Shown in pieces: positions 47,660 to 62,326 of a stretch of DNA of 64,000 nt. The stretch spans positions 25,306,615 through 25,370,614 of the forward strand of contig JBANSL010000012.1 in the NCBI GenBank assembly GCA_037127255.1. Direction: 5' to 3'. The notes beneath the pieces were generated by a model. The model worked only from the letters and a program-made list of their open reading frames with translations. It did no database searches and was not told where the DNA came from. A program made the position numbers and the translations under genes. This DNA comes from Persicaria tinctoria (lineage: Eukaryota > Streptophyta > Magnoliopsida > Caryophyllales > Polygonaceae). Positions within the stretch are counted from its first letter, which is position 1. Each line of letters starts with the position of its first letter.

Positions 47660-48515
47660 TCAGTTTTCTCAAGCCTTTTTTCCCCTAATACCTGCGATGC
47701 CCTAAACATGCTTGTAATCTTGAATATCAAGCATAACCTTACAGAAGTTGATATCCAGGTTGGTATTTAAAATCGGCACTTCTGGCGTTTTGAATTCACG
47801 AATTCATATGTGCTATAGGTGAAGTGCTAAGGGTCCTTCCAAGTTTGTCATTACCTTTTATATTAAGAGCGTGGCAAGTGTTAAGGGTCCATCCAAGTTT
47901 CTCATTCTTACTTCACTTGCAAGTGCTTGGCTGCTATTAATTGATGAATTTATGGAGCATATGTACAAGTACGATATCTTTCCATTGCCGTGTTTGAGGC
48001 TTATTTTTTGTTTTTTCATTTGTAACTTGGCCAACCTCAAAAAGATGTCAATCAAATAGATAATGGTGTTACAACAGACATTAGCTGGAAGTGTATGAGA
48101 ATGCTCATGTCCAATTTGGTTGCTTCACTTGATGTTCAATCTGAAATCGGACTGATCTAACCATTTTTGTTGCTATTGTTTCACTTGATGTTCAATCTGA
48201 AATCGGACTGATCTAACCATTTTTGTTGCTGTTGTATTTTCTTCTCCCTCCTAGATGTATTGGATCAAGTCGCTGCAACACTCGTGACATGGTATGTAGC
48301 TGTGTGGATTCAGAGATCCTGGTATTCACATCTTATGATATATACTCTCCCAGGTATCTTGCCGCTTAATTTTAAAAACTGATAAAGATATTATCAGCCA
48401 AAACTGAAACTAAAAATTTTGAAAACCTAGTGATTGGCTAAATGTTTGATTTATAAAAATGCAGAAGTGGTTTAATGAAAGTCTTGTCAATTTATGAAGA
48501 GTTTTAATTAGGCTG

Positions 48516-48575
<60 letters not shown>

Positions 48576-49088
48576 ACTAGTTTGTGAAATGAGAAAAATG
48601 ATGTACTGTAGGATTGAGAAGCTTTCCTTGCCTGAAGAGGAAGTTACGCAACGACAACCAAGGAGTGAAAGAGAGAATTAGAACTCAGCACCGAGCGAAG
48701 GAAGCTGGGTCAAGAGTTGGGGAGTTGCGAAAAGTGCATCGAAACGCTTCAACATAGCAGCACAGTGCGCTGCTCCATGTCCCCCTACGCTGTCGAACAA
48801 TGCCCGTCAAAGGGATTCCAGGGGGGCTGATGTCTTCTCATTCTTCTGAGCTGGCGTTTTGAATTCACGAATTCATATATGCTATAGGTGAAGTGCTAAG
48901 GGTCCATCCAAGTTTGTCATTACCTTTTATATTAAGAGCGTGGCAGGAGGGATGCTGCAGTTGGACTGTTGGTGCCTGTTATAGTTTTGCTTCTGAATCT
49001 GGTTTATTTAGGCGTAGTAACAAATAGGAATAGTGCCAAACTAGCAGGTGATCACTAATGGGTAGCTGGACAAAAGAGCAAAGCCTAA
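47660..49088. other. Repeat-rich spacer (unit 2)
   Basis: Counterpart of 21666-23096. It holds the ~92-bp direct repeat (47,784 and 48,853), the 58-bp tandem duplication (about 48,120-48,234) and the (TA)n tract 48518-48571, 54 bases long. No gene recognised. Confidence 0.6.
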
Positions 49089-52000
49089 TGTTGTTTCAGG
49101 AGGTAATCGAGTATGAAATAAATATAGAATAAAGATCAAACTGACTTCCCTGTCTCAGCAAATAAATACAAGACTTCCTCCCGTTGTAGTAAGAGAAAAG
49201 TCAGGATCGAATCCACTAGGAAGCACGTCAGCAGTTCTCAGGTAGCAACAGATTCTCACAGACACAGCAGCAGAAAAGACAGAAATGCAGAAAAGACAAA
49301 AACACAGGAAAAGACAAGCAAAGACAGAAATAAAACAGAAAATAAAGAACAAAAGCAAAGAACAAGCAAGAAATAAAGCAAAGCAGAAACGAAAAGCAAA
49401 ACAAAGGCCTACTCGATCTCGACCACAGCTCCTCGAGATCGACAAGAGTAACTCGACAGAAAGTGAAAATCGACAAGAAACAGAAGAAAACCAATTTGAC
49501 TAAGACTGGACCTACTCGAGATCGACCACAGCTTACTCGATCTCGACAAGAATTGCAGAAACTCAAATTTGCAGAATTAAACACAGAACTCAGAATTTTG
49601 ACAGAAATTAACTCAATATAATAAAAGACTTCCAAAGCTAGGGTTTCAACACCACAACGACAACCATGAAAAGTAACACATAAAGGCATAAAAGATCATG
49701 CTTTCCATTAAATAACTTTCGTTATTAACAAATAGGCATATAGAGGCTCTCGCATAAACCCTAATTGTTACTAACCCTTTTCACATAATTAATCCAAGTT
49801 GCATTAAGATCACTTTCGCTTCAATAATACAAACAAGGATCACCTTCAACTCTCGCAAAAGAATCATGCTCATAGGGATAGAAGATGAATTGCACAAAAA
49901 TCTGACCTTTATCGCATCGCCTCACATGGCCACCGTCGGGCTCACCCCAGCCCCAGAAGTGGGTGGACTGCTCATGCCTCATCGCAATAACAGACATTGA
50001 TGTATAAAAAGAAACTTGCATTAAAACTAAATTCAAAGCCTTTTACAATCCTGGAATCAACTTTCGCAGAAAGCCAAAACCCTAAAAACCTTGAAACTCC
50101 TAAATTGTATCTGTGGAACTACTTCTCTAACTTGTGAATTGGATCCTTAAAACTGAGCCCCTAGGGCTTTATTTATAGCCTTCATTTCCTAGCTATTCTA
50201 GGAAAGAAGATATCTATCTCTATCTAAAATTATATCTAAAACTTGAAAGGATAAATAAATTGTTTTATGGAAATAAATCTAAAAGGGAAAGATAAAACTA
50301 AATAGGTAGGTCTTCATGATGTTGATAGATCTTGTCTCCTTGGATAGAACTTGATGGATTAGGATAGAATCGACTTCCTTCGCGCCCAAGGAATCCAATT
50401 CTATTCGGACAGGTCTCGTCGAGAAGTTTCTGGAATCTGGTCTACTCGACCTCGAGTACAGCTCGTTGACCTCGAGTAGGGTGGTTCGTCGACTGGACTT
50501 CCTTGGCTAGATCTGCTCGATGTGCTCAAACTTGGCTCACTGGGCTCGACGATGTCGAGTAGCCTTCGTCGATGTCGAGTAGGGTTGAGTCATCGACTAG
50601 GTCTCCTCGGGTGGCTCACTCGGCAAGCTCGGATCTGATCTGGGTGGCTTGTTGATCTCGACAAGGCTTAGTCGAGATCGAGGAGGGTTCTTCCTTTCCG
50701 CTTCCGCGAGTTGCCTCTTCCGCTGCCAGCGAAGTTTTCCGCGGCAGCGAGCGGTCCGCTGCAGCGAGTGCTCCTGGTCGTCCTCGACTCTTCTCCTTGT
50801 CGACTCTGGGTGTGGCGTCTGGGCTTCGTCGATCTCGACCAGTGGTCCTAGAGATCGAGTAGGGTCCGGAGCCGGGTTGGCCTGGCTTGCTCGATCAGGC
50901 TCTACTCGACCAAGGTTGCTCGTCTACGTCGAGTAGGGCCCACTCGAGATCGAGTAGCCTTGACTTTTAGCTTGGTTCCGATGCTTTGACCTTGGATTTC
51001 TGTAGCGGTTTTCCGAGCTTTTCCGACCTTCTGTAGAATTGTTGTAATATGCCTCGATTTCTGCGAATTAAACAGAAACTGGTGTAGATTCCATAATTTG
51101 GCAAATAAACATAAACTACATAGATTCTGTACTATCTAAACCCAAATGAATGCAACGTATACAAAAATCGATATAAAAGTTACTGTAAAACATGGCAGAT
51201 TCCGTTCACAACAAACACCCCATACTTAAGCTTACTTGTCCTCAAGCAATACTTTTAATTGTCATTCAGGGGAAGAATTCAAACTCTCAACATCTTAGAT
51301 TCATTCTTATATAACCCTGCAATCAATTACCATCCTCGAAAAGGTACTAGTGTCACAAATTCATGCATGTGCAATTATACAAAAGCAACATCTACTCAAA
51401 AAAGAAGGGTTATGCACAAATAATTCATGTGTGACAAAGCATTAATAATCAAGAGGACTTTAATTTAAGCTCAATTAGGAGTAGATTGGTAAAAGGCTAA
51501 AGGTGGGCAATTTCTGGCAATGTGGTGCTAATGATCCGGGGAAATGAAGTACTTTCCAAATTGACTTTCATACCATATTCCTTTTTCATTTGATTTGTCA
51601 CCCTTTCATAATGCTTTTGTCAATAATAATGCTTTTACCTCTCTGACCTCAACACTGCCTTCTCGCGAGTCGCAAACATGGGTGTCATGAATGGCCCCGG
51701 ATACTTAGTGCTTTGGACTCCTCACAAAGTGTCCCATCTCTCCAAACTATTATCTTAGAGAGCAGGGTCAATCTACCTTTATCTCCTGAGGTGATTGGAT
51801 TTTCTTTCACTCATTAAATTTTCCATATATTTCAAACAAATTCCTTCCAAACTGCAATAATGATAAACACAACAACCATATAACAATCTCCATAATGTAA
51901 CATCATTCTCAACATAATCCCCGGATAAGGTAAAGAATGGCAATATTTGGATCATGTGGAGCAATAATTGAAATAAGGCATATTATGGCTTTTGTGATGC

Positions 52001-52692
52001 ATAAGCATAGGTAAGGCTAGGATTATAAACATATGAGCATTATATGGAAGTATAAAGTCCTCCATCATTTTATCATGCAACATGTCAAAAGCAACCTCAA
52101 ATTTTACCTCATTTCATGGTTTTCAAGAAATAATGCACTTTATTGTGACTTCCCTTTACTAGGCAATTTCATGCTATATCTCTAATGAATCCAATTTTGC
52201 ATCGTCGAGTTCAATATAAGATTCCATGACATTAATCAAAAATTTCAATGGGGGTCATTTTTCTCAAATTTTGGAAAACATGTATATATGCACATAAATC
52301 AATAATGTATTCCAAAATAGCCATGTAGCAATTCAATGGGAATAATGCACTAATAATGTCAAATAAAATCAAATATGCATAAAGTAAGCCCTTCCCCCAC
52401 CCCATACTTAAAATTTACAGTGTCCTCACTGTATAAAAACAAGGGTAAAGAAAGAAACTCACAAGACAGGTGTGCAGTGCCTCAAAATTTCGAATGGAGC
52501 ACCTCCTGGCCGAGTTTGAATATAGCTTGGTTCTATCCATGGACCTGAAAAATGTAGAAGACATATACCCACAATAGAAAAACTAAAAGTGTTCAAAACC
52601 AAAAACAAAACAAAACAATGTCCAAAATGTCCCAAAAAGTCTATGTACAAGCTCTAGATTTTATAGTCGCTAGGCCGACTTTTCATTTATGC

Positions 52693-53574
52693 TCAAGGTG
52701 GCATTTGCAGGGCCCATGTAGCTTGGGCCTCAAATAGGACTCCATTCTTGTCCATCAGCTGCAATCCTCCAGGATGGATCTTGTTCACCACGAACGGTCC
52801 CATCCGCTTTTTGTTGAACTTGTTAGGAAACCAATGATCCTTAGATTTAGAGACATAGAGCTTGTCTCCAACTTCATACTCCTTAGGCTCATCATTGGAA
52901 ATCCTGCACAATCGCACATACCAAGGCAAACCTCTCCCATGTATAGATAAATCTTTAATGGAAATAGGAGAAGAAAGATCTATACCTTGGCTCACTTTCG
53001 TAGAGACGGAATCGGGGACAACGGTATTTGGTCGATCTCGACTAGGGCTCCTCGAGATCGACGAGGCTGCTGGTTCTGGTGGTGTCCTGCTCGCAGATTT
53101 AGAAGTTGCTGAAGAAGATGGTTGGTCGATATCGAGGAGACTACTCGATATCGAGTAGGGTTCCGGCTCTGGCGGCTTCATCGTCGAGGAGGGTGCAGTC
53201 GAGGAAGAGGCAGGCTTGTCGACCTCGACAAGGCTACTCGATATCGGGTAGCCTTCTGCTCCTGGTGGCTTCGGCATCGAGGAAAGCTGAGTCGAGTTGG
53301 CTGAGTTCTTGTCGACCTCGAGTAGTCTACTCGAGATCGACGAGGGTTCGGCTTTCGTCTGGCTGCTCGACGAGGCTAGCGCTGGTGGAGTCCCCGTGGT
53401 CTGGTCGAGATCGACTAGGGTTCTACTCGATGTCGAGGAGCCCTGGTCGATCTTGACCCCATACTTAGTCCCTGTCAAGGCATCCGAAAAATAATTAATC
53501 CACAACGACTTACCTTGGTCTGTGTCGATTGGATTCTCTGTGTTCTCCTTGAGGATTGCCATGATCTCCTCCAC
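52693..53574 (-). pseudogene. R2 pol-tail ORF (unit 2)
   Basis: Counterpart of 26701-27582, same 293 codons with the LVDLDQ / LVEVDK / LLDIDQ repeats and the same separating TAG. Confidence 0.58.
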
Positions 53575-56088
53575 CTAGGCCTCCATGTCCCTCTTTTCCA
53601 ACTCCTCAGGGGTCATATTTCTAACTTTGGGTTCCCCGCAGGTGATGTAGCCAGCTGAGATAGATTTGACTTCTTCCATCGAACCCGTATGCCTTTCAGT
53701 TTTATTGAAGGAATACTCAATTACTTCATCGCTGATGTTGAATGTGAGCACTCCTTTCCTTACGCTTATGTTGGCATCTACCGTCGCCAAGAATGGTCTC
53801 CCTAAAATAATTGGATAAGCAGGATCTTCTTGCATATCAACAACAAGAAAATCAGCAGGGACAAAGAATTTACCTACTTGTACTGGGACATTGTCCACCA
53901 TGCCTGTTGGAATGACCACCGTGTTGTTGGCCATGTAAAGTCTAGCATCCACAGGCTCCAGGGCACCTATCTTAATCTTGGACCAAATTATTAAAGGCAT
54001 TATACTCACACTAGCTCCAAGATCACATAGGGCATTAATTTTGTATGGACCAAATCCAATAGTTATAGCAAACTTACCTGGATCCGGCCGCTTTTCCAGT
54101 ATGTCCAGATGGCTGCATTCCACTGTAATTTCAGCCATTGATCGCTTTTTGCTCAGAATCTCCTTTAGGAACTTGACGTAGGACGGCATTTCATTGAGAG
54201 CTTCTGTGAAGGGTATGGTGACATTCAGCTTCTGAAGCATCTTGATGAAGCGCTGAAACTTTTTCTCCACTGGGTCTTTTAGAGATTTCGTGGGGAAAGG
54301 CAGCTTCTTTTTCTGATTCGGAGCCAGAACAGACGTCGGAGGTGTTGCAGATTTCTCGACCTCGACTTGGGCTAGGGGCTCCTCGACATCGACTAGATCC
54401 TTGTCGATATCGACTGGATTGGATGCAGTCGAGTTGCTGTTCGGCGCAGACGAAGATTTCTGAAGCTTCTCCTCGACATCGAGTAGACTCTCCTCGACAT
54501 CGAGTAGACTCTGGTCGAGATCGACTACAGGTTTGTCGACCTCGACTTGCTGTTCCTCGATGTTCTGCTGCTTCCCGACCTCTGGCTCTTGCAGTTGATG
54601 GCCGCTTCTGAGTTTTACAGCAGCGACGTGTCTAATCTTTCCCTTGGGATTTGGTTCTGAAGATCCAGGGAGTGCGCCTGACTGTCTGAGGATTCCTGCT
54701 GCTAGCTGACCAATCTGTGTATCAACTGTTTTCCTCCATGTATCAATCTCCCCCAGCCTAGCGTTGACACCTTGCATCTGAGTGTAGACAGAGTTGAAGG
54801 ATTGCTTAGTTTGAGAGTGGTTTTTCCGTATTTCCTCCAGGACTGTCTGTATATCATCCTTTTTCTGGTCCCTTTCCGGATGTCCTGGAGCTCTGTAGGG
54901 CGGAGGGTTCCTAGGGACACCTTGGTTTCATTGTTGTTGCTGAGCCCTTTGGTCTCCCATGTAGCGATTGGGACCCCCTGCGTAAGCTGCCTCCTCATGA
55001 TGTTCTGCCATCCTGACTTGCTCTGTGTGTGGGCACTCAGTAGTTGTGTGCCTTTGTGATCCGCATTCAATGCAAGGCTGGTTGACAGAGAGATACTTTA
55101 CTTGTTTGAGGAGCTTCTTATTCTGGTCTCTGTAGTATTGCTCCCTAACATCTGGATCAATCTCCATAGGTGGATCATATAGGGGCATAGATGGTGCTGG
55201 CCTGGCGTATGGGTTCTCTTCATAGGTTACAGTAGACCCATACTTGTTGTCGTAGGTAGTGAGCTTTTCTAGCACTCCCCATGCGTCACTTGGTGGCATT
55301 GTTAGATACTCATAGCGAGTATAATGGTTGATTCTGTCCTTAGTGCCTTGATCAAGAGAGTTGAAGAAGATCTCTTGAATGACGTAGGGTGGCTTTCCAT
55401 GAGTAGGGCAAAATCGTAGAAGTTCCTTGTAGCGTTCCCATGCCTTTGCCAGCGGTTCCCCTTGCTTCTGTTTGAAGGTGGTGATTTTCTAGCGAAGATG
55501 TGCTGTTTTGGCGGGTGGGAAGAATTTGTTCAGGAACTCTTGTTCTACTTGGGCCCAGGTGGTGAGTGATCTTGGTTTCAGCCCTTCCAGCCATTTCAGT
55601 GCAGGCCCAACGAGAGACCAGCGAAAAGATTTCATCTTGACATATTCCAAAGTTGTACCTTCAGCAAGAGTACGGCACATGTCAGCAAAGTTTGTAATAT
55701 GTTCAAGAGGACACTCATTAAATCTACCATAAAAGGCATTATTTTTAAGCTCTATAAGAAACTGAGTGCGAATTTCAAAAGAGTTATCAGGGATGAGAAT
55801 CCCCGATTCAGGCACGACGAGAGTGGGATGCATATAATCCTCAGCAGTGGTTGGATATTGGGCAAGCTCAACTTCCGCTTGCCTTGCGCGTTCAGCTTCT
55901 TGCTCCCTTGCTGCTCTCTCAGCGGCGAGAGCAGCATCCCTGGCGGCTAGATCCCTTGTGAGCCTTGCGATCAACTGTTCCTGTGTCTCCGCAGCTGCCA
56001 TGGCTCTTTGCAGTTTAGTTCTGATGTGAAAAAGGCGTTCCGGTTCGTCTAAGGCGTCAAACTCAGGTGTTTGACCAGAACGGCACAT
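53575..56088 (-). pseudogene. R2 gag-protease ORF with nonsense codons (unit 2)
   Basis: Counterpart of 27583-30096. Capsid-type domain, CCHC knuckle and DLGAS protease are present, with the same in-frame TAG (55489-55491) and TGA (54928-54930). Confidence 0.73.
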
Positions 56089-58547
56089 ACACCAGAAATG
56101 TAACTAAAAGAAACAGTGAGATCCGACTACCTAAGGCGCGAATGATTGCTTCCCCGGCAACGGCGCCAATTTGTTGTTGTAGGAGGTAATCGAGTATGAA
56201 ATAAATATAGAATAAAGATCAAACTGACTTCCCTGTCTCAGCAAATAAATACAAGACTTCCTCCCGTTGTAGTAAGAGAAAAGTCAGGATCGAATCCACG
56301 AGGAAGCACGTCAGCAGTTCTCAGGTAGCAACAGATTCTCACAGACACAGCAGCAGAAAAGACAGAAACTCAGAAAAGACAAAAACACAGGAAAAGACAA
56401 GCAAAGACAGAAATAAAACAGGAAATAAAGAACAAAAGCAAAGAACAAGCAAGAAATAAAGCAAAGCAGAAACGAAAAGCAAAACAAAGGCCTACTCGAG
56501 ATCGACTAGAGTAACTCGACAGAAAGTGAAAATCGATAAGAAACAGAAGAAAACCAATTTGACTAAGACTGGACCTACTCGAGATCGACCACAGCTTACT
56601 CGATCTCGACAAGAATTGCAGAAACTCAAATTTGCAAAATTAAACACAGAACTCAGAATTTTGACAGAAATTAACTCAATATAATAAAAGACTCCCAAAG
56701 CCAGGGTTTCAACACCACAACGACAACCATGCAAAGTAACACATAAAGGCATAAAAGATCATGCTTTCCATCAAATAACTTTCGTTATTAACAAATAGGC
56801 ATATAGAGGCTCTCGCATAAACCCTAATTGTTACTAACCCTTTTCACATAATTAATCCAAGTTGCATTAAGATCACTTTCGCTTCAATAATACAAACAAG
56901 GATCACCTTCAACTCTCGCAAAAGAATCATGCTCATAGGGATAGAAGATGAATTGCACAAAAATCTGACCTTTATCGCATCGACTCACATGGCCACCGTC
57001 GGGCTCACCCCAGCCCCAGAAGTGGGTGGACTACTCACGCCTCATCGTAATAACAAACATTGATGTATAAAAAGAAACTTGCATTAAAACTAAATTCAAA
57101 GCCTTTTACAATCCTGGCAATCAACTTTCGCAGAAAGCCAAAACCCTAAAAACCTTGAAACTCCTAAACTGTATCTATGGAACTACTTCTCTAACTTGTG
57201 AATTGGATCCTTAAAACTGAGCCCCTAGGGCTTTATTTATAGCCTTCATTTCCTAGCTATTCTAGGAAAGAAGATATCTATCTCTATCTAAAATTATATC
57301 TAAAACTTGAAAGGATAAATAAATTGTTTTATGGAAATAAATTTAAAAGGGAAAGATAAAACTAAATAGGTAGGTCTTCATGATGTTGATAGATCTTGTC
57401 TCCTTGGATAGAACTTGATGGATTAGGATAGAATCGACTTCCTTCGCGCCCAAGGAATCCAATTCTACTCGGACAGGTCTCGTCGAGAAGTTTCTGGAAT
57501 CTGGTCTACTCGACCTCGAGTAGGGTGGTTCGTCGACTGGACTTCCTCGGCTAGATCTGCTCGATGTGCTCGGACTTGACTCACTAGGCTCGTCGATGTC
57601 GAGTAGCCTTCGTCAATGTCGAGTAGGGTTGAGTCATCGACTAGGTCTCCTCGGGTGGCTCACTCGGCAAGCTCGGATCTAATCTGGGTGGCTTGTCGAT
57701 CTCGACAAGGCTTAGTCGAGATCGAGGAGGGTTCTTCCTTTCCGCTTCCGCGAGTTGCCTCTTCCGCTGCCAGCGAAGTTTTCCGCGGCAGCGAGCGGTC
57801 CGCTGCAGCGAGTGCTCCTGGTCGTCCTCGGCTCTTCTCCTTGTCGACTCCGGGTGTGGCGTCTGGGCTTCGTCGATCTCGACCAGTGGTCCTCGAGATT
57901 GAGTAGGGTCCGGAGCCGGGTTGGCCTGGCTTGCTCGATCAGGCTCTACTCGACCAAGGTTGCTCGTCTACGTCGAGTAGGGCCCACTCGAGATCGAGTA
58001 GCCTTGACTTTCAGCTTGGTTCCGCTGCTTTAACCTTGGACTTCTGTAGCGGTTTTCCGAGCTTTTCCGACCTGTTGTAGAATTGCTGTAATATGCCTCG
58101 ATTTCTGCGAATTAAACAAAAACTGGTGTAGATTCCATAATTTGGCAAATAAACATAAACTACATAGATTCTGTACTATCTAAACCCAAATGAATGCAAT
58201 GTTTACAAAAATCGATATAAAAGTTTATGTAAAACATGGCAGATTCCGTTCACAACACCTAACCCAAAGAGGAAGGCATAATGATAGCCGCATCAAAAGG
58301 AGGACAAGACTTGAGCACAACCCAAATGAATGCATTAATGCTCAATAAGATAGGGTTGTTTAGTTGAAAAAAGTGCAGAGCCATTGTCCCTTTGCAGTTT
58401 GCACAATTTGGTTGATGTCAGTATTATTGTGTTTTTCGTGATCTAGTTTGTGCTTTGCTTAGTGCAATGTGTTCCTTGGTGATCTAGTTTGTGCTTTGCT
58501 TAGTGGAATGTGTTCCTTAGTGAAATGTGTTCCTTATTATTTTGTGA

Positions 58548-58618
58548 AGCCTATTAGCTCAAATCGGTAGAGCGTTGTGTACAAACACAAAGATACGGGT
58601 TCAAATCCCTTATAGGCT
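58548..58618 (+). tRNA. tRNA-like sequence (unit 2)
   Basis: Copy of 32556-32626, with the same 6-base anticodon loop; see there for the fold. Confidence 0.5.
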
Positions 58619-58710
58619 ATCATGGGAAAAAAATGTGCAATTTTCGTTTCAATATGCAATTTAGAACTTAATTGTGCTCAACATGATCTTATTTTTTTCT
58701 CAATATTACT

Positions 58711-59170
58711 TTAAGAGTTACACGACTCTGTTGTAAGAGTTGCACGACTCTGTTGTAAGAGTTGCACGACTCTGTTAAAAGAGTTGCACGACTCTGTTAA
58801 AAGAGTTGCACGACTCTGTTTTAAGAGTTGCACGACTCTGTTGTAAGAGTTGCACGACTCTTTTGTAAGAGTTCCACGACTATTGTTTTAAGAGTTGCAC
58901 GACGCTGTTGTAAGAGTTGCACGACTCTGTTGTAAGAGTTGCACGACTCTGTTTTAATAGTTGCACGGATCTGTTGTAAGAGTTGCACGACTCTTGTTTT
59001 AAGAGTTGCGCGAATCTATTGTAAGAGTTGCACGCCTTTGTTTTAAGAGTTGCACGACTCTGTTTTAAGAGTTGCACGACTCAGTTTTAAGAGTTATACG
59101 ACTCTTGTTTTAAGAGTTGCACGACTCTGTTGTAAGAATTGCACGACTTTGTTTTAAGAGTTGCACGACA
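58711..59170. repeat. 22-bp hairpin minisatellite, 21 copies (unit 2)
   Basis: Counterpart of 32719-33178 with the same copy number and the same variant order, so no slippage has occurred since the units separated. Confidence 0.95.
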
Positions 59171-59304
59171 ATCAAGACTTGTGAATTTGTTTTCAACATG
59201 ATCTTATTTTCTCTCAAATAATTTCATACTTTCTCAATAAATTATTGCACAACATGCTCTTATTTTTGCTCATCAATACTTTATTTTTGCACAACTAGTG
59301 GTAA

Positions 59305-59388
59305 AATTAGTGATGACACTGATGTTAGTTACAATTAGTGCTGACACTGATATTAGTTACAATTAGTGCTGACACTGATATTAGTGCA
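59305..59388. repeat. 28-bp tandem repeat, 3 copies (unit 2)
   Basis: Counterpart of 33313-33396. Confidence 0.9.
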
Positions 59389-59706
59389 ATATATATCGTC
59401 AATAATTTCAATCCCCCAACATAATGTATGCAAATAAGCATAATAATAGTGCGTACATAATTATTCATATATATTCAACTATTCAAGATCGATAAGCTTA
59501 TAAGTTCCACCCCAGGACTGAGATCAATTAAGATCACAAACCCACAGGAATACATAAGCCCAACATAAGGGTACACCATATATCATATACTTATAGCCTA
59601 AAGCATTAGAACAGCAAATACATCAAAATAAACTAGTTTTCAACGTACATTAAAGGTAAGCACAGAAATCATATTGATAGGGAGCTAGCAATCATCAAGT
59701 CAGTTA

Positions 59707-59832
59707 TTATTCTTGGATCTTTTGGTGGCTGGTTAATTGCCATACAAATTGCTTTAAGTACTGAGACCTTTCTGTACGTTGCACGGTTGCAGCCAGCCCA
59801 AGCTCCCTCTCAAAGTAAGGCCTTGCAAAGCT
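59707..59832 (-). pseudogene. Possible captured terminal exon (unit 2)
   Basis: Counterpart of 33715-33840, same 41 codons; family not recognised. Confidence 0.28.
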
Positions 59833-61380
59833 CTACACAGAATTACAAGACCACATTCATTAATTAAATAATGGGAAGTAAAAACAATTATAGAAGTGGA
59901 TCATAATTGTAAAATAACAGTAAAAAAAAATGCAAAATAATTGTAAATAATGCAAAATAATTTCCAAACCTGTAAAGATTTGTAATAGCAAATTAATTAT
60001 ACTATAAGTTAACAATATTTTTTTAAAATAAAAGTATTATATGATTTAATTTGATAGAGATGATTATTTTTTTTAAATAAACAATTTAAAAAAAAATAAT
60101 GGCATAAAAGATTAAAATATCAATGAAAGATCAAAATGCATCTTTTTTATTTATGAAAACCATATTTTAAGAAGTTCAATTGTTAATGGTATTTACAATT
60201 TATTAATATGCAATAATTATTTTCATTAGAATTGATTAAATACGGGCCCAGAATTAATAGAAAAATTATTTAGCATGTACTCTTATGTGATGTTACCATC
60301 TTATGTAAATGGCCATCAATGAACTACTCTTGATATCTATAACGATCAAATTATAAGTTTTCAAAAAAAAAATCGAATTAAATTATTTAAGTGCTAATAA
60401 AATAGAATTAACACAGTAAAAAAGATGTGCTTGTTAAAAGAACATGGCAATTATATGAAAATATGAAAACGTAAACAAATTAATATAAAAATAAATTAAT
60501 TAAAAATTGAAACATGATAAAAATTATAGGTATTAATTAATTTAAATTTAAATTGAAGGTGGGGTCATGTTTAATTAGAGTCTGCCACATAAGCCTATAG
60601 TTAAGGAAATTTTGACACATGGCAGTACCCGTGCGTAACGAACGGGATTTGTAAAATATATTATATTTTTTAGAATATATTATCATAATTTATTTACATT
60701 ATATATTAGATATATTATAATAATATGAAAATGATATAGCCAAATAATATAAATTTTGATAACAAAAAATAATCTTTATATTATATCAATATATAATATG
60801 TGGCAAAACATCAATGTCTCACCTTCATACTTTCCTAGAGGCATACACCTATTTTGCCTCCCCTCAAGCTTGACCCTGCTTTTTAGATGGAAAGAATTGT
60901 ATATATAATTGTAGAGTGTTTTAATTAATTTTTTTTAGCATTTTAAGTTTTTTTAGTAAGTGGATTGGTTACTTTGAGTATTAAATAAAAGAAAATCAAA
61001 GCATCTTAATTTTAGTAGTTATTAATTGAAACTAAATCAACTATTTATAATAAAAGTTTAAATTGAAATTAATAAAAAAAATTATCAAAATGAGATAAGT
61101 ACGTAATTTATTTTAACAAAAAATAAATAATTTATTTATTTATTTTTCATTAAGTTGATTGGTTACTTTGAGTATTAAACAAATAATTGTTGTGTTGATG
61201 GGTTGGAAGGTAAGACCAAATAATTTGGTAGTTCGGCTACATATTACACAAACGCTAGGTGAAGATCACATAAAAATGCCAGAGAAGAAATGTTCTTGTA
61301 ATAAACTTAAAAGTAAAAAAAATTGCTTCATCTGCCTCTAAATATAGATCGTCCTTTTATTTTTTTGGCATGTTTTTTAA

Positions 61381-62326
61381 GAAAGTTTGTTTCCTAGGAG
61401 TATAACTATACCATGTATATTTTGAATAGCATATGCAAAAACATTATAAATTTAATCCTCTTGTTGGACAGCTTTCAAGGCATAAAGGGCCTGTATGGTT
61501 TCTATTTATCTTTTTTAAGCTTCTGAATTGTACATTCCACTTGTTTCTCAAAATTAGTTACACTATGCTACCCTTATACTTTGAGTTAGGTACGTGGTCT
61601 TGAATTTAATTCCTTCACTCCGCATATGCTTGCTTCTGGGGGTTGATGATGGTGAAATCTGCATTTGGGATCTGGCTAAACCAGCTGAGCCTTCCCACTT
61701 TCCTCCTCTTAAGGTATGTATCCATGATTTTCTGTTTAGTTCATTTGTGGTTGTAGACCTTTTGGTTTGATGGTGCAAATCTTTTTAAGCATGCTCGAGC
61801 TTTTGAATTTTAATATTCAATATGCCTTGTCTGCCTCACATTCTTTTGATTGCTTGTGTTTAGTTTTACTTCTTTCTATTTTATTTTTGGAGCTGCAACA
61901 TTTCTAGGAGCTTTGTTCCCAAGAAAAAATAAGCACGTTGAACATTTAAGCTTGAGCTCTTAAATGGTTAGAGCTCCTAGTTAAGCTTGTTTTCCAAATG
62001 CAAGAGAAGTTGAATACTGCGGCATGTGAGATGATCTTGTCTGGCAAAGGCTGGCCTGTTCAAGAAAATTATCTCACAAGCTACTCTGAAGTTTCTTTGT
62101 TCTGTTCATTCGAAGAAAAATTATGTCCAATATTTGGTTGATTTGTCAGCAGAAAGTTTGTTTCCTAGGAGTATAACTATACCATGTATATTTTGAATAG
62201 CATATGCAAAAACATTATAAATTTAATCCTCTTGTTGGACAGCTTTCAAGGCATAAAGGGCATGTATGGTTTCTATTTATCTTTTTTAAGCTTCTGAACT
62301 GTACATTCCACTTGTTTCGATTGCCC
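61381..62326 (+). pseudogene. SEC31-like fragments C and D ending at junction J2 (unit 2)
   Basis: Counterparts of 35389-36334. C exon ii is 61590-61713. D ends at 62318 (CACTTGTTTC), followed by the same 8 filler bases at 62319-62326. Confidence 0.75.

Larger units (their letters stand above)
49089..58257 (-). mobile_element. R2 Athila/Tat-like non-autonomous retrotransposon (unit 2)
   Basis: Counterpart of 23097-32265 with the same CCTAA target duplication (49084-49088 and 58258-58262). 3' LTR 49089-51213; 3' non-coding part 51214-52692; 5' LTR 56175-58257; primer site 56151-56168. Confidence 0.88.
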